Positions 43,177 to 52,797 of a DNA stretch of 64,000 bases are shown here, one piece after another. The translations under genes and the position numbers were made by a program. Under the pieces are notes generated by a model that was given only the letters and a program-made list of their open reading frames with translations, was not told the DNA's origin and did no database searches. Every line of letters starts with the position of its first letter. The first letter of the stretch is position 1. The stretch is from Vishniacozyma victoriae (Eukaryota > Basidiomycota > Tremellomycetes > Tremellales > Bulleribasidiaceae), in NCBI GenBank assembly GCA_017654735.1, contig JADPYG010000089.1, positions 1,126,001 through 1,190,000 on the forward strand, read 5' to 3'.

Positions 43177-45045
43177 ATGAGTCACCATGTAAGTGCTTAC
43201 ACTTCCTTTGTTCTCTACCTTTTTTTTTCATTACCACGCCCTACATACACATACACATTCACATACACAATTCCCTTTCCTTCGATCGGACTCCCTTATC
43301 TCCTGTCCCGCATCCTTTGAAACGGTAATTTGTTATTCACATACCCTCAAATACATTTTGCCCTTTAGAGTCGCGTTCCCGTTCCTTCACACGCTTAGCC
43401 TTGAAATCTTCATCTCCTCTTTGTACTCTTACCATCCCATCACCTTTTACTCTTCTTCATACTCCACCGACCCACTATTACCCCGGCGCTAATATCTTTA
43501 TAGAACTCTATCGACCCGCTGGACACGACTTCGGTCTCCACAACCCCTATCACGGGATACCCTTTCCCTACTCAACTTCCTCCCATGCAGAGGAAAGGCG
43601 CACCCGAGCCAATTCAAATCTTTACCGCTCCCATGACACCACCCGATACACCTCAAGCACAACAATTCGGTTCTGGTTCTTGGCCAATGCAACGTTCATC
43701 ATCTACTTCTTCATCAGGTTCTGGATCCGGTAGACGATACTCTTATTTCCCTACTTCACCTCCTTCACCTCTTTCATTACCCCCTTTGATGCCAGAGGGC
43801 GATATGGACGATGACGAATCCCCAGATATGTCGGTTGGAATCATGACTCCTTCTTCTCCTCCCAAGGAAGGAGAGTCTTGGAATCAAGGTCAACGATCAC
43901 CTCCCTCTCCTCAGCGAGAATTCCGGTTCGCTAGTCACAGCCCACTTCGAAAGAGCTTGGGTTTCATCAAGGAGGATTACTTTTTCAGTGCTCCAGGAAT
44001 GCAGAGGAGCATGTCACTAGACGGTATACCACCTCACCTATCACGAGTAAGTCTCTCTCTCTCTCTTTTCCCGTACATACTTCTGAGGAACAACGGCTGA
44101 CTGGCAGAAAAAGTCCCACATCATCGCCAACCCATACTACGCCTCTCCCAAAACATTCACTACAACCGGCTCCTATCTCATGCGAGTCTCCCGTCGAATG
44201 CGCCCAGCAATCTTGGCCGGATTCTGCTTCTTCGTTATCGTCACTGTATTCTTCTCTCGAGCAGTCACCCAGGCAAGCCAGATGGATATCTTGATGGCTC
44301 AACGACGAGCTTCATTACTCGAACGTCGATTTGTTGAGGATGGATTGATGAACATTAATACCGCCGAGCAGGCTGAAGTTGGACATGAAGCTGTATTGGA
44401 GGTTACACATGACAAGACCGAAGCTTTCCCTCTTACGGCTTTTGCTTCGCCTAAAGATGAGCTGCTTGCTTTGATTAGCGTAAGTCCATTGATACATGGT
44501 CGGAGATGTATGCTGATAATCAGTTCATCACTGCGACCACTGCCAACGCTCTACCTCCTCTTGATCCCGAACAACTCTTATCTCCCGAATCCATCCTCGA
44601 CTTTGATCCATCCCGAGCAGATGCTACTGAAGATTTCGAATTCGTGAAAGAAGAGACCAACACCGTCTACCCAATCGTCCTATTTGGTAAAATGCGAGAT
44701 CCCTTCCATCGAGAAATCCAAAAAGTACTAGCCGAATACAAAATCACCCCATCTCCTCTGATCGTCGACGTCGACCAACGACGTGATCATCTCTTGTTTA
44801 TCCCACTTCTTGCTCGATTATTCGGTAATTCCGACCTACCTCAACTTACACTTGCCGGAGATCTGGTAGGGTCATACCATGATGTCCTTGAGATGAAGGA
44901 TGCTGGGACATTGAGGACTAAATTGGAAGCTAGCGGTTTGGTTAGGATTCGAGATATTAAGAAAGTCAAAAAGGGAGCAAGGGAGAGGGAGAGATTGGAT
45001 AATGAGCGAGTATTGGCTCCTAAGCCTATCATTGATGGTTTCTAG
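43177..45045 (+). CDS. Membrane glutaredoxin-like protein lacking catalytic cysteines
   Basis: Four exons (43177-43188, 43504-44046, 44108-44479, 44524-45045) give 482 residues. The first coding exon is only 12 nt (MSHH), followed by a 315-nt intron whose acceptor (GCTAATATCTTTATAG) leads in frame into NSIDPLDTTSVSTTP. A Ser/Pro-rich cytoplasmic region precedes one membrane helix (ILAGFCFFVIVTVFFSRAV). The lumenal part ends in a thioredoxin-fold glutaredoxin-like domain: VYPIVLFGKMRDPFHREIQK, then FGNSDLPQLTLAGDLVGSY and DVLEMKDAGTLRTKLEASG. The usual CPYC/CxxS site is replaced by KMRDPF, so redox catalysis is not expected. Topology matches yeast Golgi/ER Grx6/Grx7. A sensing or structural role is inferred. 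Confidence 0.75.
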
Positions 45046-45656
45046 GTTTAGTAGGGGTATAGAAGAAGAAGTTTGAATCAGGACTTTGGGTGTATATAGT
45101 TGTACTACATATTATATTATAGGTTGATTATACAAGCAAAGATGCAGCCTTACATCTCTGTCTGCTTACGATCCATTGGCTTGGTAGTACGAAGTGAGCA
45201 CGCCTAATACTTTCCCTGGCACGATGACCGGATCCAATCTCGGCTCTTGAGACGCGTGTGACTGCGGAATAGAAAAGAAAAAAACGTAATGGGCCTAGAC
45301 GCGTCACGAAAAAGAAAAGACGCGTAGGGGACAAAGAGAAGCAAGGGGGGCGGTGCGTACACTCGGGGACGGGTACCGTCGGTGTGAGCCTTAGCCCTTG
45401 GCGATATAGGGTGGGTATAATGACTAAGGCCGGGGCCAAGTGAAAGCATGGAGAGACAAAAGAAGGACAAGGGATTAAAAGCCGCGATTGTCTGATGATC
45501 TTTTAGAGACATTTCAATTTCACAGATACACCACAACCTTCCTTTCTTTCAATCGTCAATCATCTACTTTACAAATCACTCTTTATATATTCCTTTCTTT
45601 TCACACTACACATACTACATACCAACCTACCAACTACCAATCAACATATATTCAAG
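45046..45656 (+). other. Promoter region of the small GPI-type protein
   Basis: A 611-bp interval contains three ACGCGT boxes (45252-45325) and a long A/C/T-rich 5' leader (45530-45656) with TTTATATATTCC near 45583. Antisense frames here are shadows. Confidence 0.6.
45252..45325. promoter_or_regulatory. Cluster of three MCB (ACGCGT) elements
   Basis: Perfect ACGCGT at 45252-45257, 45299-45304 and 45320-45325. ACGCGT is the binding site of the MBF G1/S factor in ascomycete yeasts. Three copies in 74 bp, 330-400 bp before the start of the wall protein, is unlikely by chance. Confidence 0.6.
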
Positions 45657-46430
45657 ATGCAATTCTCAACTAAACTATCTGTAGCTGCTGCTTTCGCTGC
45701 TGTTGCCAATGCCGCTTTGACCGTCAACTCTCCTGTAAGTGATCATGTCCTTTGTCTCCTACTTCATATAATATCAGCGATGTCTTCTCGATCGCTCGCT
45801 CCGCTCGCTGGATGGAACTGATAACAGGCGGCATTGATCCAATGTCAACCCGTATCCCTCTCTTGGTCCGGATCAACCGCTGGTGGACCATACTTTGTTT
45901 CCCTCCTCCCAGGTGGTCAACCCTCTGCCGAACCCGTACGTCTTCCTATTCCCAACAAGAGATTAACTGACAAATAGCTCGCCGATCTAGGACAAGTTCA
46001 GAACTCACCTATCAGCTACACCGTCGCCGTCGCGTCTGGTACCTCAGTGTATGTCCACCCTACAATAGTGACGAAAGGGGACTGATTGATAGTACTATCC
46101 GAGTAGTCGATTCTGCTGGAGAAATAAATTACTCTGACCAAAAAACTGTCCAGGCTGGTTCTTCCGACAGTTGTTTGACTGCTGCGTATGTCCTGTCCCT
46201 CCTTCCGCATGAGATACTCAAGCTGACAATTTAGATCCGGATCAGCCTCTGCTTCAGGAGCAAGCTCCGCTTCTGGATCAGCTACTGGTTCAGCATCCGG
46301 TTCCCCCTCCGCCTCTGGCTCCGCCGCTGCCGCCTCCTCCTCTGCCGCTAACGCCGCATCCGCTTTGACTGTCGGTTCAGCCGCTGGTGTTGCCGGTATC
46401 ATTGCCGCTGTTATGGGTGTTGTCGCTTAG
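45657..46430 (+). CDS. Small GPI-type Ser/Ala-rich wall protein (Kre9/Knh1-like N-domain)
   Basis: Five exons (45657-45734, 45828-45935, 45978-46048, 46093-46185, 46235-46430) give 181 residues. A signal peptide (MQFSTKLSVAAAFAAVANA) precedes a small beta-sandwich domain: CQPVSLSWSGSTAGGPYFVS, ISYTVAVASGTSV, TIRVVDSAGEINYSDQ and a cysteine near its end. This fits the Ser/Thr-rich GPI-anchored membrane protein family related to Kre9/Knh1 (PF10342). A Ser/Ala/Gly-rich stalk and a hydrophobic C-terminus (AGVAGIIAAVMGVVA) look like a GPI attachment signal. Such proteins are abundant at the fungal surface. Upstream MCB boxes suggest cell-cycle expression. Confidence 0.8.
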
Positions 46431-46814
46431 ACTATTGTCGACAGACAACTCTAATCAGGGCGATATGGATGTGGTAATAGTTGATGGAATGGATAGATAC
46501 GTTATGTGACGTGGATGTGGATTTTGTTATGCGATTTTTATTACGATTAGATTCTTTTGCCATGTGTACTAGTTGATCTAGTAGTTCTTTCATGGATCAC
46601 ATACTTTCACGCTGGGATGATGGCATTTAGTATACTGACTCGACTGACTGGTCGATAGTTGAGAGGTAGAGCATCGTCAGTCGGGCAAAGTATACATATG
46701 CCTATTGATGTTTACAATCGATTACAGCAAGCTGGGAAGAGCATCTGGCATTGACGATATTTAAGCAAGCATCCGTTCGTGCTAATCATCGTGAGTGAGT
46801 CAATCACTTGACAC
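46431..46814. other. Convergent intergenic region
   Basis: 3' flanks of the wall protein and the chromodomain gene; nothing else seen. Confidence 0.5.
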
Positions 46815-49333
46815 CTATGACTCCAACTTGACTACCTCCTGCCTATGCCGCTTACTCGGACCAGCCGAGGTACCTGCTCTCCTCCCTCTCTTTCCTCTTG
46901 ACCCCGCTCCAGGCGTTGCCCTCGCCGACCCCAACTCCGGCGCCGTCCCCACCGCCGTCGCCGTCACCGGCTCTGGTTTCTCCTCCTTCAACTCAACCTT
47001 CATGCCCGGCCAAGGCCTAGTATAAGGGTTCTCTTTCGTTATCCTAGCTACAGTTGCCCAAACCCCTTCTTCCCATTCTATCCATTCTTTCAATATATCC
47101 TCTGCTCCTTCTTTTAAAGAAGATCCTCGTTCCCAGGTATCATCCTCTGGTGGATATCCTTTCCACCTCACCCTAAATAATCCATCTTTATCGGTTCGAT
47201 GCCCTTTTCGACAAATGATCTTTTCAATTTCGTATACCCCTTCTTCCTCTTCTTGGAGTTTTTGTGATTCCTCTTCGTAGTCGCCTATAAAACTTGCTCT
47301 GTTGAAACTTGATAATTGTGATTCCTCATCGCACCAAGCTGGCATTGAGGCTGTTTCTGTGATTTCCGGATCATAGTTGGGAGGTGGGATATCGGCGAAG
47401 CTCTTGTACCCTTTACGTTGATAGGCGTTGACGTAACGATGACACCAACATAATGCGTTCTCGATATCGAGTACTCTCATACCTGGTCTCATTCCTTTCT
47501 CCATATCCCAGGCGTGTGGTGGATCTACCCCTAATCTAGCCCAATAACACCATTGATTCTCGTATAACCATTTCAATCCTGCTTGTTCCATTGCTATGTG
47601 ATTAATCACTTGCCTCCCAAATATTCTCTGGAGGTATGATCGAGATCCAGGTCCACATGTCGCGAAAGTTCGATATTGGAAACTGAGAGTAGGCGAGTCG
47701 TTTAATGATACCAAGATATTTTGAGCCAAGAACCCACCAAGAGTTGGGAACGTTTGAAGAATATGGGAAGCGTCAACTGCGTATTTACATTGTAATAGCT
47801 TGTACGGTAGACCAGTCTCCATTAATGTCATGATGAATCGTAATGTAGCTGCGAAATGGGGTAGATTTCGACCATAATAGATTGTTGGGGGGACTAGTTG
47901 GAATGCGGAAGTGTAGATTACTTCTTTTTGGATTATGGAACGTTCGTAGAGGATGGATTCGTATTTCTCGAGATTAAAGTTTTTCCAGGAGGGGATCTCG
48001 CCTAGGCCGTCTTGGAGGAGTTGATAGGTTGGGTCGTGGTAGAAGCCAGAGTAGAGGAATACCCGGACTACTAGTCAGCGCGGGGATTCGGAGAGTCGTA
48101 GAGTCGAAGGAAAGAAGAGCGGAACGGGAGCGACTGAGAGAAAGAGAAGGGGGTTGGGCAAGGGGTTATAGAAAGCATGAGGCCTTGTAGCTTGTACCAT
48201 GGTACCTCTGCCGTATAGGTAATCATCAGCCCATGCTCTTCCATTTCCCATCAAGCTCATACCCCTCACTCGTATTCGCACTCGCACTCGCTCCGCTCGT
48301 ACTCGTACTCGATTGACTCACAGCAAATCTCCTCATTCGTCTGATCCCCCTTCCCAATAACATCCTCAACCAACCTCTTACTACTAGGATCCAACTCTCT
48401 ATAGATATTCCCAACCCTCTCCTTCTTCATACATTCATCATCCGTAAGACTATCCCTAGGAACCCCATTATTCCTCATTACAGTCATTTGATGCCTTTCG
48501 GCACAGAATCGGTAAAAGACATAAAGGTAATGATTGTTTATTTGGGTCGTTACTTCCCCTAAACCGTGTGGGGTTAGGGTTGCATATTCTGGAGGGGAGG
48601 TGTCGAGGTGGTCATCTTCTGAGAGGTCTTCTGGTCGGGGTCTTTTGGTCTTCTTTGGGCGAGTGGGAGGTGGGGGGGATATTGAGATGACTGATGATAG
48701 GGGAGAGTCGGATCTGATACCAGCCGCCGTTGGGTCTGCAGCGACATCGATAATGTCCGGCTCGGCAGAGACAGGCGTCGGAGGTTGTTCATCGTCGATA
48801 GGTATTGACTCGGCGAATGGTATTTCGACCGGCGCATCCGGTCTGATATCCTCGGACGGAGTTTCATCAGGCGTAGGTGGTAGATCCTCCTCCGATTCTT
48901 GTATTACCATAGCCCTTGCATCATTACTTGCGAACACTCTGTCCTCCCTTATCGCCTCCTTCTGAATAGACTCCTCGGCTGGCGAATATGTAGTTGGCGC
49001 GGAAGTGGTTTCGGGAGTGGGATCTGCGAGTAGGATGGACGGCTTGATATCGGGCATGATTTCCGCGTCTATCCCGTCGACTGCAGAGAAAGGGACATCG
49101 TCCAGTATAGGAATAAAAATAGGGACTGATCATCAGCTTTCATACAGATAAGCAGTGGACGTACCCTCACCTTTCACCCCTGACGCATCACCATCAATGC
49201 CCGAAATACTTTCCAGATCATCCACCTCCAGAGTCATCTCCTGTTTCACATCCTTGACTGATTTTCTCTCATGTCTGCATTTCGAGTCAAGCAGTACAAT
49301 CACCCTATCACGGGGATGATGCTTGTGTGCCAT
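46815..49333 (-). CDS. Chromodomain protein with thymine-hypermodification-like domain
   Basis: Three exons: a first exon from MAHKHHPRDRV (ATG near 49333; a longer hydrophobic start at 49384 is less likely) to about 49165; a second exon to about 48310; and a third from about 48068 to the stop at 46815. The first junction (GTACGT...CTGATGATCAG) phases into PIFIPILDDVPF. After an acidic Pro-rich region comes a helical domain: YVFYRFCAERHQM, NGVPRDSLTDDECM, RVGNIYRELDP, FPTLGGFLAQNILVSL and VLDIENALCWCHRYV. This matches the alpha-glutamyl/putrescinyl-thymine pyrophosphorylase / HMUDK-helical family, known from phages and fungi. Next is a chromodomain (about 47080-47243) with intact cage aromatics (VYEIEKI, FRVRWKGYPPEDDTWE). 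The tail is basic (SRGKRGRR, SKRHRQ), a likely nuclear signal. I infer a nuclear protein guided to methylated histone tails that acts on DNA bases. Confidence 0.7.
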
Positions 49334-49963
49334 GATACCAGTCATGATCACACAATATAGTAAAGTTACAGAAATCAATCCCATTCACATTCAGGCACAA
49401 CTCCGCGGTCAGGCATTTCACTTGGTTCTGATTGTCTGTACCCCTTCTTGTGCATACATGCACGGTCGTTTCACCTTAATTACACTCCCTGCTATAATCT
49501 ACTCCGATCCGACCCGGGATTGGGTGGGGTGGCTGGATTTGATGTGGACATACACACACTTTGAGCTTTGAACTTCGGGGCTCGGGGAACAAGCCGCGTG
49601 AGGCGAGGCTAGCTTATCTGTCGTGTGAGGTGCTTAAGAGTGATGCATGCGGGGCTAGGATGGCTTGATGACTGCAACATCACTCGCAGCATTACACTGC
49701 TTACTTAGTCTAACCTAGTCCCCCCTCTTTCCCCCTCCCCCGTGTCTCGGGCTAAGCTAAGGTATATAAACTTGCCAAGAACGGGGTCTCCTATTAAACT
49801 GTACTAGTATATCCCCGGTTAAAAGAACCCGCTCTGTTCCGCCGAGAGCCGAAAGGGTCAGCAATAGCAACTCTTCACAAACGCCACCATATACTTATAC
49901 TCTATCCTTGCTGCTTATTCTACTATATATATTGTCAGTTTGTACAAGTATGATATAGCAATC
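49334..49963. other. Divergent promoter region
   Basis: A 630-bp promoter shared by the chromodomain gene and the DUF1752/DUF3295 gene. It contains TATATAAA at 49763-49770. No coding frame is supported. Confidence 0.5.
49763..49770 (+). promoter_or_regulatory. TATA box (TATATAAA)
   Basis: A consensus TATA element 194 bp before the start at 49964, with a C/A-rich leader between. Confidence 0.45.
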
Positions 49964-52333
49964 ATGGTCGATACTGCTCCTTCTTTGATCGTACCATCCC
50001 CTACACCTACTCCACAAGTACCACAACCGGTTCTATTGAATCTAGCGCACTCGTCGACATTTCAGCATGTCGTCGATGTCGAAGGTATCTGGAATGGTAT
50101 GTATCCTTTCCTTTATGGAAGATAGGGGCTAATGAGTAGTGGCTACGAAAGCTACTGATATTGTAAAAGATGGGAAACGGATAGAGAATCTATCTTGGAG
50201 GTATGACATGTCGCCCTTCACTACATGGGACAACAACTGATAGAATAGACATTGGCTTGATCCACGCCGGAAACGATCGAGTTCATCACTCCGCTCCGAA
50301 TCTTCAATGTCTATTCAAACACCACCCGACAATCTCAATCTCACATTCGGCAATTTGGTGAAACTAGTATCCAACGACGATGGATTCAAGGACTGGATCG
50401 CAGAAGCTAAAGAAGATTTGGAAACACGTCCACGGCCTTCATCAAGTCTCCAAGGACCCACGATACATGTCCCATCCTCTCCTCCTTCGCACCTTGAAAT
50501 ACGGTTGGTGGAACCTACGCCTGTCCCGTCCAGAGTCGGGAGTTTGGGAGGAAGTATGAACCCCACCCCTAATGGGTACTTGAATTCGACAATGACTCAG
50601 GCTGCACGTGCGCCTGCGCTGGATGAGGTTGAGGAACAGGACGTGTCGAGTGGGGATACGTCTGCGTCCCCCCAGAAGAAGAAGAGTGTCAACAAGGGAA
50701 AAGGGAAGGCTACTGGCCATAGTCATGGGAATGGGAATGGATATGGAGGTGGGAAGGGGAAAGCTACAGATGGAGGCGGGAAGGGCAAAGGGAAATTCTT
50801 TGTCCAATCTTCACCTTCCCGAGCCAGCGTATCCGACTCTTCCGCCATCACATCCGTTTCCCCCCTCAATGTCAATACTCAACAGTCCCCGGCCAATCAA
50901 CCACCCGCCGCGAAACCAGCTTCTTTATCGCCCCTCTCTCCCCAGCCACCACAGCAAATAGCCATGCGACGCAGTTCAGGTTCATCAACCGGAGCAAGCA
51001 AGAAGAAACGTCATGTATCCCTCTCTACTATGAAAGGGAAATATCACGCCGAGAAACGGAAAGCTGCCGCTGCACTTGAAGCGAAAGAAGCGAGGGAAGA
51101 AGATGGAGGATGGGAGGATGATGAGGAAGATTTAGATGAATGGAGTGACGATGAAGTGGGTAAATCAATCACGGCTGCTTCACCAAGAGAAATCCCTCCT
51201 CCCGCCCCAACACCTCTGGTGAGGATGTCGAAAAAACAGAGGGAAGCTGCTAAAGCTGAAAGAGCGCAAATTGAGGCGGAATTGGAAGCTCAGAGAAAGA
51301 GGGAGATGTTTGCGAAACAACAGATATTCGGTCAACCGAGAGGATTGTTGAGTCAGGCATTACAACGAGGAGGTAGTATGGTGGATCTTCAAGCAGCTGC
51401 TGAACAGCCTCACTCGCACTCGGCATTATCATCATCCAAACCGACACACAAGACTGTTCATGCGCATACACTTGGTCAATCACCTGGGCCGAGTTTACTA
51501 CGGAGTAAATCAGCAGTTGCTATTCCTGTTCAAACGGGAGTTAGTGTAACTGTATCGAAACCCCTCTCAAGGCCCGTTACGAATCAAGATTCAGATCCAC
51601 CAATCCTTGCCTCGAATGACAAGGCACCTCCCGCTTTATCCAATCGAGCACGTATCTTACCGCCTAGCGAAGAACAACTCGAAACGACAGATGAGGAATC
51701 TCAGGATGATACATTGGCCAACGAGAATACGAAACAGAAATTAGCTCAACTAGTTCAGAGGAAGGAAGCTGCCAAAGTCGCCAAGAGCAAGAGTATTAAT
51801 TCAATCCCATCTGGATCTGAAGAGACTCGGCCTTCTATTCCCATCGCTATGGCTACTTCGCCTACGACTGATCGACGAGCTATGATTACTCGTGAACTAT
51901 CAGAATCCCTCCGGAAGAGTAGGTTCCCCTCTTCTTATTGTTATTATAATGCTAATCCATAGACTTGATCCTGGAACGCCAGAAATCAAGTACATCCCTC
52001 TCAACCTACCGCCACGCCCACCCTCATATCCATCAACCCGATCCAACCCATCCGAGACCCAACGTCCTAGGACGAGGTTTACTACGCCCATTGACACGTA
52101 CGGAAACATCAACTCCAACCCGTGAATTAGGTCGGGCAAAGACTTCTGTCAACCTCCATCGACCTCAATCATCTGTTAATCTCACTATTTCGCCTGAATC
52201 TGCTCAGCCACCGCCTATGACTCGTTCTAATACTCTAGCGGGGCATGGGGGGGATGATTGGCAAGAGAGACGAGCGGAGATTGTCAGGAGGACTTTGGCG
52301 GATGATACGGGGTATAGGTCTCATGGGTGGTAG
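49964..52333 (+). CDS. DUF1752/DUF3295 regulator (AreA-GATA-like N-domain)
   Basis: Four exons (49964-50096, 50140-50200, 50249-51918, 51963-52333) give 744 residues. Residues around 40-75 read VEGIWNVATKATDIVKDGKR then IENLSWRHWLDPRRKR, matching the DUF1752/GATA-AreA-like motif whose hallmark is RLENLSWR. The long middle is disordered with a Gly/Lys-rich patch (50690-50790), an acidic WEDDEEDLDEWSDDE stretch and a charged helix. Near the C-terminus RRAMITRELSESLRK | NLILERQKSSTSLS matches DUF3295 across an intron. Proteins with this pair act in glucose and nitrogen signalling in fungi (some bind PP1). The exact role here is unknown. The paired domains at opposite ends suggest full length. 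Confidence 0.75.
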
Positions 52334-52797
52334 GCAGGCCATGTCAGGCCGACAGGCCGCGGTAGGGGTAATGGAGCGATGCGCAGGAGAGGACCAGGGA
52401 GACTCATTGAACCAACCATTATCACATCAACATTAAACCACTATCCCATCAAGCCACTCGCATAGGTGCTCGTATAATTCGCTCGTTTCGCTTTCATCAT
52501 ACCCAATAGCATGTTGTACCTTTCTCTAGCTATTCTTAACTTAGTTGTTGTACTATTTGCTATTTCCCGTTCTTAGACGATCTCATGAATTTGCATACGA
52601 TATGAGATATACGATATGTGATATACGGAACGCGGGATGAGTACAAATTCCAGTGACCGAAGTGGATCTGATTATCTGACTAGTGGGATTTGAGTAAAAG
52701 TAGTACGACTCTAGACTTTGCCGCGAGTGACGTCCTCCATGCCCGACTGCGATATATATCTTTCTTTTTCATTTTCTATACATTCATTATATACATT
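52334..52797 (+). other. Promoter of the Zn2Cys6 gene
   Basis: AT-rich with GATATATATC near 52750 and a T-rich leader before the ATG at 52798. No coding frame is supported. Confidence 0.5.

Noticed and set aside
46016..46402. Antisense frame rich in Ala/Glu/Asp
   Set aside because: Mirror of the Ser/Ala repeats of the GPI-type protein, whose signal peptide and five phased exons are convincing.
46815..47831. Chromodomain as part of a Ty3/gypsy chromovirus integrase
   Set aside because: No integrase, RNase H or reverse transcriptase motifs and no LTRs nearby; the protein is multi-exon with a different N-terminal domain.
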